Shown here one piece after another: positions 27,089 through 36,044 of a DNA stretch of 64,000 bases. Position numbers and translations under genes: made by a program. Each line of letters opens with the position of its first letter. Positions within the stretch are counted from its first letter, which is position 1. The notes below the pieces were generated by a model that made no database searches, was not told where the DNA came from, and was given only the letters and a program-made list of their open reading frames with translations. Origin of the DNA: Sedimentitalea arenosa. GTDB taxonomy: Bacteria; Pseudomonadota; Alphaproteobacteria; Rhodobacterales; Rhodobacteraceae. The stretch lies in contig NZ_JAELVR010000005.1 of the NCBI RefSeq assembly GCF_016428585.1, positions 244,594 to 308,593 on the forward strand, given 5' to 3'.

Positions 27089-28779
27089 GCGCGCAATCGG
27101 GCAAGAACGGTTTCGAACTGCGCAAGGATCTCTTTGCCGATGAACGCGATGACAACCTCAACGAGATCGGCAAGCGCATCCGGCGGCAGGATATCGAAGG
27201 CCATGTCACGGGCCGCTCGCCCTTCTATGACGATCACCTATTTGACGGGCTTCTGCATATCCGCTGCGTGCGCTCGCCGCATCACCACGCAAGGATCCGC
27301 CGCATCGACACATCCCGCGCGGCGGGTATGGACGGCGTCGTGCGCATCGTCACCGGCGCCGATGTGCCGGTGAACCTGAACACGCTTCTGTCTCTGCTGG
27401 ATTTCGGGCTGGATGACGAGCCAGTCCTGTCGCATGCCAAGGTCGCCTACAAGGGTGAACCGGTTGCCGCCGTCATCGCCGCGACCGAAGCGCAGGCCCG
27501 CGCCGCCGCACAGGCGGTGCAGGTCGACTGGGAGGTGCTGCCCCATGTGCTTGACGTGGAAGAAGCGCTGAAACCCGGTGCGCCCACGGTGAATGAAACC
27601 TACCCGGCCAATGCCTTTGTCTATCACGGAAAATACGACCACCAGAAACTGCGCTATGGCGATGTCGACCGGGCGCTGGCCGAAGCCGACCACGTGGTCG
27701 AAGGCCGCTACGAGATGTCGCCCATCGAACAGGCCCCGATCGAAACCTGCGGCGCGATCGCAGCGCAAGAACAGAACGGGCGCTATGTCTGCTACACCGG
27801 CACACAGGCGTTGTTCTTTTCGCTGGGCACTGCGTCCAAGGTGCTGAACCTGCCGTCCTCAAGGCTGCATTTCATCGGCGGCACCGTCGGGGGCGGGTTC
27901 GGCGGCAAGGTGGATTCGATCCATGAACCACTGGCCATCCTCGGCACCATGCTCACCGGACGGCCCTGCAAGAGCCAGTGGGACCGCGAAGAGGAAATGC
28001 AGGTAGGCGCACCGCGCGGGGCCGAACGCTGGTACGTCACCGACGGGGTGATGAAGGACGGGCGGATCACCGCGCGCAAGTTCACCGGCTATTTCGACAG
28101 CGGGGCGTATACGCGGCTGTCGTCCTACGCGATCATCAAGGGTGTGGGGCATCTGCCGGGACCCTACACGATCCCCAACGTTTATGCCGATGTCTATTGC
28201 GTCTACACCAACCGCACGCCGGCGACGGCGATGCGCGGCTTTGGCATCACCGGCGTCGATTTCGCCATCGAGGCGCATATGGACAAGGTGGCGGAACGGG
28301 TCGGGATGAACCCGGTGGACCTGCGCATCCTCAATGCCTATCGCGACGGTGACATGAAGGCGCACCGGCGGGTGGCCAAGAACTGCGCGCTGGTGGAATG
28401 CTGCCAGGTGGCGGCAGAGAAAGCCGGTGTCAGACTGTCGCCCGACCCTTTGGCGGCGACGTCCATGACCGGCGGCGGCGGGCCACGCGGCGCGCTGCCC
28501 GCGCATACGGCGACGGATGAAAACGGCCGGGTCGAAGGCTTTTCCTCGGGCAGCTACGCGCAAAAGGACGGCGTGTCCGTACAGCCCGTTGCGGCGTCAA
28601 AAGCGCCCGCGATGGCCACAGGCCAGCGCGCGCCCGGCGGGGGGTCGACCCCGCCGCAGGGCGTGTCTGCCCCCTCGCCCGCGCCGCCGGCACCGGTGCC
28701 GAGCCAGCCCGCGGCAAAGAAGCCCGCCCGCTCCGGCGCGATGCGGTTTTCCTCCCTTTCCGGTTTCAGGAGGCGCTGA
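27085..28779 (+). CDS. Molybdenum hydroxylase large subunit, N-terminal part (split)
   Basis: 564 residues. It holds the xanthine-oxidase-like a/b hammerhead (GKRIRRQDIEGHVTGRSPFY) and the first molybdopterin-binding region (FIGGTVGGGFGGKVDSIHEP; TPATAMRGFGITGVDFAIEA). It then stops where the intact CoxL/XdhA family would continue. The last 70 or so residues are a Pro/Ala-rich, apparently disordered tail (APSPAPPAPVPSQPAAKKPA). The active-site region is AMRGFGIT, not the CSFR of form I CO dehydrogenase, so the substrate is a different organic molecule. The remaining domain is the next gene, which has its own strong ribosome site. Confidence 0.9.
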   Translation: MSAQSGKNGFELRKDLFADERDDNLNEIGKRIRRQDIEGHVTGRSPFYDDHLFDGLLHIRCVRSPHHHARIRRIDTSRAAGMDGVVRIVTGADVPVNLNTLLSLLDFGLDDEPVLSHAKVAYKGEPVAAVIAATEAQARAAAQAVQVDWEVLPHVLDVEEALKPGAPTVNETYPANAFVYHGKYDHQKLRYGDVDRALAEADHVVEGRYEMSPIEQAPIETCGAIAAQEQNGRYVCYTGTQALFFSLGTASKVLNLPSSRLHFIGGTVGGGFGGKVDSIHEPLAILGTMLTGRPCKSQWDREEEMQVGAPRGAERWYVTDGVMKDGRITARKFTGYFDSGAYTRLSSYAIIKGVGHLPGPYTIPNVYADVYCVYTNRTPATAMRGFGITGVDFAIEAHMDKVAERVGMNPVDLRILNAYRDGDMKAHRRVAKNCALVECCQVAAEKAGVRLSPDPLAATSMTGGGGPRGALPAHTATDENGRVEGFSSGSYAQKDGVSVQPVAASKAPAMATGQRAPGGGSTPPQGVSAPSPAPPAPVPSQPAAKKPARSGAMRFSSLSGFRRR

Positions 28780-29801
28780 TGACCCGGCACACCGGCCGCG
28801 GCTTTGCGGCGATCAACTATCCCATAGGCATGAATCTCGGCGGCGACCCGAGCCAGGCACTGGTGCACTCCAACCCGGACGGCAAATTCACCGTCGCGCT
28901 GTCGGCCATTGACCTCGGCCAAGGAATGAAATCCGTCACCCGCCAGATCGCTGCGGAAACCCTCGGCGTGCCGATCGCCGATGTCTATGTCGACACGGCG
29001 GACAGCGACACCGGCCCGCATGACATGGGCTCGTTTGCGTCACGCGGTACGCATCGCATGGGCAATGCGGTGATCGAGGCGTCGCTTGAAGCCCGCTCGG
29101 TCATGCTCGAGGCAGCGGCGGAAGAGCTTGAGGTCGATGCCGGCGATCTGGTGACCGATGGGCAGGGCAACATCCACGTGCGCGGCGCGCCGTCGCGGTC
29201 GATCACCACCATGGCGGCGGCGCAGGCAGCACAGTTCAAACAGGGCCGCACCATCGCCGGGCGCGGCATCTTCCTCGTGCCGCTCTCTGACGTTGACCCG
29301 GAAACCGGCGAGATGTCCCCGGTCACCACCTTTGCGCATGCAGCCCTTGTGGTCGAGGTCACCGTCGACGACGAAACCGGCGAGGTCGAGGTCGTCGACA
29401 TCCAGTCCGCCTACGAGGTCGGGCGCGCGCTCAACCCAGGACTTGTCGAACAGCAACTGCGCGGCGGCGCCTGGATGGGGATGAGCCACGCGGCCTGGGA
29501 AACCACCGAACCCTATTATCCCGCGCGCGATCACGGCCCGGTCGATTTCAACCACTACGTCATGCCCGGTCCTGGCGATCTGGCGACGCACCATATCAGC
29601 GTGCTGGAACGCCCCGCCGAAGACGGCCCGTATGGCGGCAAGGGCCCCGGCGAAATGTGTGCCAACCCGGTGCTGCCCGCCGTCGTCAACGCGGTCTATG
29701 ACGCGGTCGGCGTGCGCATCGATGCGCTCCCCGTGACGCCCGAGAAGGTGCTTCGGGGCCTACAGGCCAATGGCGGTGCGCGTCCAAGGCAGGCGCTCTG
29801 A
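28779..29801 (+). CDS. Molybdenum hydroxylase large subunit, C-terminal part (split)
   Basis: 340 residues matching the C-terminal molybdopterin-binding domain: ALSAIDLGQGMKSVTRQIAA, then TADSDTGPHDMGSFASRGTH, and GGKGPGEMCANPVLPAVVNA, whose Glu is the catalytic base of this enzyme class. The ATG overlaps the previous stop (TGATG) and has CAGGAGG six bases ahead, so it is translated independently rather than being a frameshift artefact. Split large subunits are known, for example NdhL/NdhM of nicotinate dehydrogenase. The two chains must assemble into one Mo site. Confidence 0.9.
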   Translation: MTRHTGRGFAAINYPIGMNLGGDPSQALVHSNPDGKFTVALSAIDLGQGMKSVTRQIAAETLGVPIADVYVDTADSDTGPHDMGSFASRGTHRMGNAVIEASLEARSVMLEAAAEELEVDAGDLVTDGQGNIHVRGAPSRSITTMAAAQAAQFKQGRTIAGRGIFLVPLSDVDPETGEMSPVTTFAHAALVVEVTVDDETGEVEVVDIQSAYEVGRALNPGLVEQQLRGGAWMGMSHAAWETTEPYYPARDHGPVDFNHYVMPGPGDLATHHISVLERPAEDGPYGGKGPGEMCANPVLPAVVNAVYDAVGVRIDALPVTPEKVLRGLQANGGARPRQAL

Positions 29802-30682
29802 TGCCGATCCGACGTCTTCCCCGCGGGCTTGAGACGCCCGAGACGCTGGCACGGTCCTTGCGCGATGCGCAATATATCGCGTCCGAAAGCCTGGCCACAG
29901 CAGCGTTTCTGGCCTTGTCGCTGGGCAAACCGCTTTTGGTCGAGGGCGCGCCGGGTGTCGGCAAGACCGAGGCGGCCAAGGCGCTGGCTTCGATCCTGGG
30001 GCGCGAACTGGTGCGGCTGCAATGCTATGAAGGCGTCGATGCGTCGGCGGCGATGTATGAATGGAACTTTCCGCGCCAGATGCTGGCGATCCGGCAGGCG
30101 GGCGAGGACCATGTCAACCTCTATGCAGATGACTTCCTGATCGCGCGCCCGATCCTTCAGGCGCTGGAAAAACCCGGCGAGCGGGTGTTGCTGATCGACG
30201 AGATCGACCGGTCGGACCATGAATTCGAAGCCTTCCTTCTTGAATTTTTGTCCGATTTCACCGTTTCCATCCCCGAACGCGGCACGATCCGCGCAGCGGA
30301 GCCGCCGGTGGTGATCCTGACCAGCAACCGCACCCGCGAACTGCACGAGGCGCTGCGCCGCCGCTGCGTCTATCACTGGATCGATTACCCGGACCCGGCT
30401 CTGGAAGCGCAGATCGTGATGATGCGCGCCTCCTCCGTGGCGACGGACACCGCGCGCAAGGTCGTCGCGGCGGTCGGCGCTTTGCGGGCCAAGCCTCTGG
30501 CCAAGCCTCCCGGTGTCGCGGAAACCGTGGAATGGGCCGAGGCGGCCACGCTGCTCGCCAGCCAGGGCGCGCCCTGGCCCCGCGCCTTTGCCGCTGCCAT
30601 CGGTGTCGCGCTCAAGGATCAGGACGACCTGGCCTATGTCGCGCCCCAGCTTGACCGCATCCTGGCCGAGGCCGTGGCATGA
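29801..30682 (+). CDS. MoxR-family AAA ATPase (CoxD-like)
   Basis: 293 residues: Walker A LLVEGAPGVGKTEAAKALAS, the family segment LQCYEGVDASAAMYEWNFPR, Walker B VLLIDEIDRSDHEFEAFLLE and sensor ILTSNRTRELHEALRRRCVY. CoxD-type ATPases work with the VWA protein CoxE to mature the metal centre of Mo-dependent CO dehydrogenase. A copy here suggests the split hydroxylase also needs ATP-driven active-site maturation. TGATG overlap with the upstream gene, ATGA overlap with the VWA gene. Confidence 0.92.
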   Translation: MPIRRLPRGLETPETLARSLRDAQYIASESLATAAFLALSLGKPLLVEGAPGVGKTEAAKALASILGRELVRLQCYEGVDASAAMYEWNFPRQMLAIRQAGEDHVNLYADDFLIARPILQALEKPGERVLLIDEIDRSDHEFEAFLLEFLSDFTVSIPERGTIRAAEPPVVILTSNRTRELHEALRRRCVYHWIDYPDPALEAQIVMMRASSVATDTARKVVAAVGALRAKPLAKPPGVAETVEWAEAATLLASQGAPWPRAFAAAIGVALKDQDDLAYVAPQLDRILAEAVA

Positions 30683-31776
30683 TCGCGCGCCCGCTCGCCC
30701 CGTTCCTCGCCTTTCCGGCGGCGCTGCGGCAGGCGGGCTTTGCCGCAGCACCGGAACAGACCGAAAGCTTCATCGCCGCGACCGGACTGCTCGGGCCGCG
30801 GGCGCTGGTGGATATCCGCCACGCGGCGCATGCGATCTTTGGCCCCGGACCGGGCCGGCAGGCGGAATTCGATCGCATTTTCGACACCGTGTTTCTGGGC
30901 CGCGCCTTTGCTGCTCCGGCCGAGGGCACACCCGAAGATTTGCCGCAGGCTTATGACGGTGCCGAATTCGATTTGATGCCCGAGGCCGAAGAGGAAGAGC
31001 CGTCTGGGGCCGACACGACCCGCGCCGAACGGTTGACCCAGCGTATGCTCGATGGGGCATCCGACGACACGGCTTTGCGTGCCTTTGCCCGCGCCGCCCC
31101 CGACGCGTTGCCGCGGCGCAATTCGCGCCGGATGCAGGGCAGCAAGGGCCGGCTGCCCGATCCCGTGCGGGCCTTTCGCGAAATGCTGCGCCATGACGGT
31201 GAGGTGACGCGCCTGCCGACCCGCCGCCGCCGCGCGCGCCAGCGCCGGGTGCTGCTGCTGATCGACATTTCCGGGTCGATGAAGGCAGGCACCGACGGCG
31301 CGCTGCGGTTTGCGCATACGCTGATGCAGGCGGGCGAGCGAGTCGAAGCGTTCACGCTGGGCACGCGGCTCACGCGGGTCAGCCGCGCGCTGCGGCACCG
31401 CAACCGCGATCAGGCACTGACGCTGGCCTCGGGCCTTGTGGCGGATTGGGATGGCGGCACGCGGCTGGGCGACTCGCTGGCCGCCTTCCTCGCCGTCCCA
31501 CGCTTTGCGGCCTTTGCGCGCGGCGCGCTGGTGGTGATCCTGTCTGACGGTCTGGAACGTGGCGGGCCGGAAACCCTGGTGGCGGCGATGGCGCGCCTGC
31601 GGGGCTTGGCCTGGTCGGTCATGTGGCTGTCACCACTGGCGGCGGAACAGGGGTATCGCCCCGAAACCACCGCATTGCAGGCCATCGCGCCGATGATCGA
31701 CCGGTTCGGCGACGGACAGAACCCGGCAGCGCTGGCGCGCGAAGTTCTGGCGTTTTCCAGTGGGGCACGACCATGA
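30679..31776 (+). CDS. VWA-domain protein (CoxE-like)
   Basis: 365 residues. The N-terminal half has the CoxE-like helical region with an acidic stretch (MPEAEEEEPSGADT) and an Arg-rich segment (TRRRRARQRR). The C-terminal half is a von Willebrand A domain with an intact MIDAS motif, LLIDISGSMKAG, plus VVILSDGLERGG and VMWLSPLA. Partner of the preceding AAA ATPase, presumably acting as adaptor to the hydroxylase. Its stop overlaps the amidohydrolase ATG. Confidence 0.9.
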   Translation: MIARPLAPFLAFPAALRQAGFAAAPEQTESFIAATGLLGPRALVDIRHAAHAIFGPGPGRQAEFDRIFDTVFLGRAFAAPAEGTPEDLPQAYDGAEFDLMPEAEEEEPSGADTTRAERLTQRMLDGASDDTALRAFARAAPDALPRRNSRRMQGSKGRLPDPVRAFREMLRHDGEVTRLPTRRRRARQRRVLLLIDISGSMKAGTDGALRFAHTLMQAGERVEAFTLGTRLTRVSRALRHRNRDQALTLASGLVADWDGGTRLGDSLAAFLAVPRFAAFARGALVVILSDGLERGGPETLVAAMARLRGLAWSVMWLSPLAAEQGYRPETTALQAIAPMIDRFGDGQNPAALAREVLAFSSGARP

Positions 31777-32657
31777 CGATCACCGATGCGCATTTCCACG
31801 TCTGGCGGCAAGCCGATCTGCCCTGGCTCATGGGGCCAATGCAACCGCGTATCTTCGGCCCCTACGAGTCGATCCGGCGCGATTACCCGATCTCGGAATA
31901 TCTCGCTGATATCGCCGGCACCGGCGTGACCCGAGCGGTTTACGTGCAGGCCAACTGGCCCACCGACAAGGCGGTGGAGGAAGCCGAGTGGATCGCGGCG
32001 CTCAATGCCGAAACCGGCTGGCCGCAAGGCATCGTCGCCTATGCCGACATGACCGACCCGGACGCGCCGCGCCTGCTGGAGCGGCTGGCGCGGCTCCCGT
32101 TGGTGCGCGGTATCCGGCAACAGTTTCACTGGCACAAGACCCCCGAGTATCGGTTCGCGCCGCATGACGACCTGTGCCGGGATGCGACGGTGCAGCGCAA
32201 TATCGCGCAGCTGCCCGATTTCGGATTCGCTTTCGACTTGCAGGTGTTCGCGCCGCAGATGGCCGGGGCGCTGGAACTGGCGCAGGCCTGCCCAAGGACC
32301 GATTTCGTGCTGCAACATGCCGGGATGCTGGAAGACACCAGCCAACAGGGTCGGCAGGAGTGGCGGGACGCGATGGCCCTGCTGGCGCAAGCGCTGAATG
32401 TCAACGCCAAGCTGTCGGGCTTTGGCACGTTCCTTCACCGCTGCGACCCGGAGCACATCGCTTGGCTGAGCCATGAAACGCTTACGCTCTTTGGCGCGGA
32501 ACGCTGCCTTTGGGGTTCGAACTACCCGATCGAAAAGCTCTGGACCGACTATGCGCCCTTGCTGGCGGCGCATCGATCGGCTGTGCGAGCGCTGCCAGAC
32601 CAGGCGCAGGCGGCCATTTTCAATGACACAGCGGCCCGGGTCTACCGGCTGAACTGA
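31773..32657 (+). CDS. Amidohydrolase-2-type TIM-barrel hydrolase
   Basis: 294 residues from the ATG that overlaps the VWA stop; a longer upstream frame is not supported. The family's first metal motif DAHFHVW lies at residues 5-11, RGIRQQFHWHKTPEYRF gives the mid-barrel His region, DFVLQHAGM a later His, and LWGSNYPIEKLW the C-terminal acidic/aromatic site. Such proteins (PF04909) hydrolyse lactones (for example 2-pyrone-4,6-dicarboxylate) or decarboxylate aromatic acids. In this cluster it would act downstream of the hydroxylase; the precise reaction is unknown. Confidence 0.9.
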   Translation: MTITDAHFHVWRQADLPWLMGPMQPRIFGPYESIRRDYPISEYLADIAGTGVTRAVYVQANWPTDKAVEEAEWIAALNAETGWPQGIVAYADMTDPDAPRLLERLARLPLVRGIRQQFHWHKTPEYRFAPHDDLCRDATVQRNIAQLPDFGFAFDLQVFAPQMAGALELAQACPRTDFVLQHAGMLEDTSQQGRQEWRDAMALLAQALNVNAKLSGFGTFLHRCDPEHIAWLSHETLTLFGAERCLWGSNYPIEKLWTDYAPLLAAHRSAVRALPDQAQAAIFNDTAARVYRLN

Positions 32658-32675
32658 GACGAGGGAGGAACAAGA

Positions 32676-33527
32676 ATGGCACTCGAAATCAAGGTGCTCG
32701 ACTATGGCGACATCGAACTGGAATCGAGCTTTCTGGTGCTCGGGCGGGAATGCGGGCGTACCCGCCGAGTGCCGGTCTATGGCTTCCTGATCCTCGGCGG
32801 GGAGTACCCGATCGTGGTGGACACAGGGTATCGCGACAACGCGATCATGGAATCGCTGGGGATGCGGGGCCTTCAGTTCCACGAGAACATGATCGAACGG
32901 CAACTGGCCAATCACGGCGTCAAGCTGGGCGATGTGCGCTACGTGCTGCACACCCATCTGCATATCGATCACGCGGGAAAGGACGATCATTTCCCGATGA
33001 ACACGACCGTGGTCATCAACCGGCGCGAGTTGGAATATTCGGTGTCGGGCCTGATGCATCCGCAGTATCCCAAGCCCGACATCATCCATCTGGTCGAACG
33101 GCTGCACACGCCTGGGGCGCTGCGGCTGGAAGACCTCGAGATCACCGGGCCGGTGGAGTTGATTCCCGGTGTGTTCCTCGAAGCCGCCGGGGCCCACACC
33201 GAAGGGTCGATGAACGTGCATGTGGACACCACCGAGGGTCGCGCCACGATCTGCGGCGACGTGATTTATGACTTTCAAGACCAGGTGATCGAACCGGACC
33301 GCTCCTTCGGCCCCGAGGAATACCAGGTCACCGGCAATCATGGCGGGTCCAAACGCGCGGAAAAGGGCGCGATCCGCAAGCTGATGTATTCCAAGGCAAA
33401 GTTCCTGCTGCCGGTGCATGACAAGGGTGCCGTGATCGAGAACGGGCGCGTCATCGGGCGGTTGGGAATGTCGGTGCCCGGCCCGGTCGAACAATCGGTG
33501 CCGCGTCGCAACTGGTTCCCGATGTAG
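32676..33527 (+). CDS. Metallo-beta-lactamase-fold protein, N-acyl homoserine lactonase-like
   Basis: 283 residues. The zinc motif HTHLHIDH (residues 92-99) and the later His/Asp sites (AAGAHTEGSMNVHVDTT; ATICGDVIYDF) are intact, so it should be a dinuclear zinc hydrolase. The overall pattern resembles the AiiA/AttM lactonase branch. Near the amidohydrolase and an SMP-30 domain, hydrolysis of a lactone intermediate is more likely than quorum quenching, but both fit. A GGGAGGA site precedes the ATG. Confidence 0.9.
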   Translation: MALEIKVLDYGDIELESSFLVLGRECGRTRRVPVYGFLILGGEYPIVVDTGYRDNAIMESLGMRGLQFHENMIERQLANHGVKLGDVRYVLHTHLHIDHAGKDDHFPMNTTVVINRRELEYSVSGLMHPQYPKPDIIHLVERLHTPGALRLEDLEITGPVELIPGVFLEAAGAHTEGSMNVHVDTTEGRATICGDVIYDFQDQVIEPDRSFGPEEYQVTGNHGGSKRAEKGAIRKLMYSKAKFLLPVHDKGAVIENGRVIGRLGMSVPGPVEQSVPRRNWFPM

Positions 33528-33542
33528 AGCGAGGAAAGCGTC

Positions 33543-35105
33543 ATGTCGCATGAAGCCCTGGACCCGGCCTTTCGCCAGTTGATCGAGGAACACGCCCCGG
33601 TGGTGCAGGCGGCGTCGGGCTGCACCTTTACCGAAGGGCCGATCTGGCACCCGGTCGATCACTATCTGCTGTTTTCCGACATGCCGGCCGACATCCGGCG
33701 CAGGCTCGACAAGGCCGGTGTGCGCGAGGTGATGTCGCCGTCCCACAAGGGCAACGGCATGACCTATGACGCCGACCTGAACCTTCTGGTCTGCGAGCAT
33801 TCCACGTCCTCCGTCACCCGGTTCCGCCCCGATGGGCAGCGAGAGGTGTTGGCCAGCCATTTCGAAGGCCGCGAGCTGAATTCTCCCAACGATCTCTGCG
33901 TGAAATCGGATGGCTCTGTCTGGTTCACCGACCCTTGGTATGGCCGCATGCCGGGGTTCGGCGTCGAACGCCCGCGCGAATTGGGCTTTCAGGCGGTTTA
34001 CCGCCTGCCGCCGGGCCATCGCGCCGGGGACGAACCGCAGCTTGTGGTCGACCGCTACACGTTCAGCATGCCCAACGGGCTGTGCTTTTCACCCGACGAA
34101 AGCCTGCTTTACATCAACGACACCGAGCAGGCGAACATCCGGGTCTATGACGTCAAGGGCGACAAGCTGGTCAATTGCCGAATCTTCGCCACAGGCATCA
34201 AGGACAGCTTGAAGCCCGGTGTGCCGGACGGCATGAAGTGCGACGCTTCGGGCAATGTCTGGGTCACGGCACCTGGCGGGCTGTGGGTCTATGCGCCGTC
34301 CGGGAAGCTGATCGGCAAGGTGGCGATCCCCGAAATGGCGGCGAACCTGCATTGGGGCGGCCCGGATTGGCGGACGCTTTACGTCTGCGCGACGACCAGC
34401 GTCTATGCGGTCACCACGAAGGTCGGCCCGCGCAATGAACCCTTCATGCGGGCGCGACGCGCGCCCGCCGCGCAGTCAGATATCACAGAAGGCAACGGAC
34501 CGCTTCGGCTTGAAGCGTCGCGTTGCGCGCTTGTCATCCAGGACATGCAGAACGACGTGGTGATGGAAGGCGGAGCCTTCGCCGACTCGGGCGCGCCTGA
34601 TCATTGCCGCAGTCAGAATGCCCTCGCCAATGTGGCGGCACTGGCTGCGCGTTGCCGAGAGTTGGGCGTGCCGGTGATTCACGTCCATTTCCTCGTGCCG
34701 CCGGGCGCCGCGGGCCTGACCTTGAACGCGCCGCTCTTCGAAGGCGTGATCGACAACAATGCGCTGGTGCGGGGAACCTGGGGCGGAGCCCCTGCCCCCG
34801 GTGCCGAGCCGCAAGACGGCGATCACATCGTCGAAAAGATGCGCATGTCGGCTTGGGAGGGAACCAATCTTGAAACGATCCTCAAGGCCGAAGGACGCGA
34901 TGTGATCATCGAAACCGGCGCCTGGACCAACATGTCGATCGAACACACCGCCCGCACCGGGGCGGACAAGGGATACGTGATGGTGATCCCGGAAGACGGC
35001 TGTTCGACGATGAACGCCGATTGGCACAATGCGAGCATCAATTATGCGCTTCAGAACGTGGCTCTGGTGACAAAGACCGCGGACGTCATCGCGGCGCTCA
35101 GGTAG
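33543..35105 (+). CDS. SMP-30/gluconolactonase domain fused to an isochorismatase-like domain lacking its Cys
   Basis: 520 residues, two enzymes in one chain. Residues 1-300 form an SMP-30/gluconolactonase beta-propeller (CTFTEGPIWHPVDHYLLFSD; RELNSPNDLCVKSDGSVWFT; FSMPNGLCFSPDESLLYIND). Residues about 320-520 form an isochorismatase-like (cysteine hydrolase) domain with Asp334 (LVIQDMQND) and Lys432 (VEKMRMSAWEG). The catalytic Cys position, normally TNxCVxxTA, reads TNMSIEHTA: Ser465. The C-terminal half may therefore be inactive or use Ser. No stop or frameshift separates the halves. It probably opens a lactone and hydrolyses an amide in the locus pathway. Confidence 0.9.
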   Translation: MSHEALDPAFRQLIEEHAPVVQAASGCTFTEGPIWHPVDHYLLFSDMPADIRRRLDKAGVREVMSPSHKGNGMTYDADLNLLVCEHSTSSVTRFRPDGQREVLASHFEGRELNSPNDLCVKSDGSVWFTDPWYGRMPGFGVERPRELGFQAVYRLPPGHRAGDEPQLVVDRYTFSMPNGLCFSPDESLLYINDTEQANIRVYDVKGDKLVNCRIFATGIKDSLKPGVPDGMKCDASGNVWVTAPGGLWVYAPSGKLIGKVAIPEMAANLHWGGPDWRTLYVCATTSVYAVTTKVGPRNEPFMRARRAPAAQSDITEGNGPLRLEASRCALVIQDMQNDVVMEGGAFADSGAPDHCRSQNALANVAALAARCRELGVPVIHVHFLVPPGAAGLTLNAPLFEGVIDNNALVRGTWGGAPAPGAEPQDGDHIVEKMRMSAWEGTNLETILKAEGRDVIIETGAWTNMSIEHTARTGADKGYVMVIPEDGCSTMNADWHNASINYALQNVALVTKTADVIAALR

Positions 35106-35114
35106 GGGGAAGAC

Positions 35115-35861
35115 ATGAACAGGTATGATTTCGAGGGACAGGTGGCTGCGATCACCGGAGGCGCACAGGGCATCGGGCTTGCCGTGGCGCGGCGCCTGCA
35201 TGCGTCGGGTGCGCACGTGGTTTTGTGGGACCTTGACGGCGACCTCGCCGCCTCCGCCGCAGCAGAGCTTGGCGACCGGGCCGACGCGGCGCAACTGGAC
35301 GTGACCGACGCCGACGCCTGCGTCGCCCTCGCCCGGGACGTGGTCGCGCGGCACGGCAGAATCGACGCGCTCGTGACCTCTGCCGGTGTCGCGGGCTCGA
35401 ACGCGCCGGTCACCGAATACGACGTCGCCGAATGGCACAGCATCGTCGCGATCAACCTGCATGGGATCTTTCATACCTGCCGCGCAGTGCTGCCGATCAT
35501 GGCAAAGGCCGGCTATGGCCGCGTCGTCAACATCGCCTCGATCGCCGGCAAGGAGGGAAACCCAAATGCCGGCGCATATTCCGCGTCCAAGGCCGGGGTG
35601 ATCGGGTTGACCAAGACACTGGGCAAGGAGCACGCCGGCGCCGATATCGCGGTGAACTGCGTGACCCCCGCCGCCGCGCGCACCCGGATCTTCGACCAGA
35701 TGAGCCAGAGCCATATCGACTTCATGCTCTCCAAGATCCCGCGCGGACGGTTCCTGGAGGTGGACGAAGCCGCAAACATGATCGCCTGGCTTGCCAGCCG
35801 CGAAAACTCTTTCACCACGGGCGCGGTTTTCGACCTATCCGGCGGACGCGCCACCTACTGA
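35115..35861 (+). CDS. Short-chain dehydrogenase/reductase (SDR)
   Basis: 248 residues, classical SDR length. NAD(P) motif ITGGAQGIGLAVARR; an acidic residue after strand 2 (LWDLDGD) suggests NAD(H) preference. Catalytic residues are visible: Ser in NIASIAGKEG, and YSASKAGVIG with the YxxxK pair. It closes the rightward cluster, nine bases after the fusion gene and with a GGGGGAAG site, and probably oxidises or reduces a hydroxy/oxo intermediate of the pathway. Confidence 0.93.
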   Translation: MNRYDFEGQVAAITGGAQGIGLAVARRLHASGAHVVLWDLDGDLAASAAAELGDRADAAQLDVTDADACVALARDVVARHGRIDALVTSAGVAGSNAPVTEYDVAEWHSIVAINLHGIFHTCRAVLPIMAKAGYGRVVNIASIAGKEGNPNAGAYSASKAGVIGLTKTLGKEHAGADIAVNCVTPAAARTRIFDQMSQSHIDFMLSKIPRGRFLEVDEAANMIAWLASRENSFTTGAVFDLSGGRATY

Positions 35862-36044
35862 ACGCCGCGAAATTCTGATGGGAGTTCAGTCCAAAAGGGG
35901 GTGATCGGTCGTGGTTTCCATCGGCGAGGCTGACAGACATTCCACACGCGACAGTCCGTGAAAATACGGAAAGCACGTCTGTCGCGGTTGGACGGACGTT
36001 CAATGGCAAGCTAGCTCGAGTGCAAAGGTTTTGACGGGACCAGT

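Noticed and set aside
32676..33527. Calling the MBL protein a dedicated quorum-quenching enzyme
   Set aside because: Only the fold and zinc motif are seen; its neighbours favour a catabolic lactonase, so no specific name was given.
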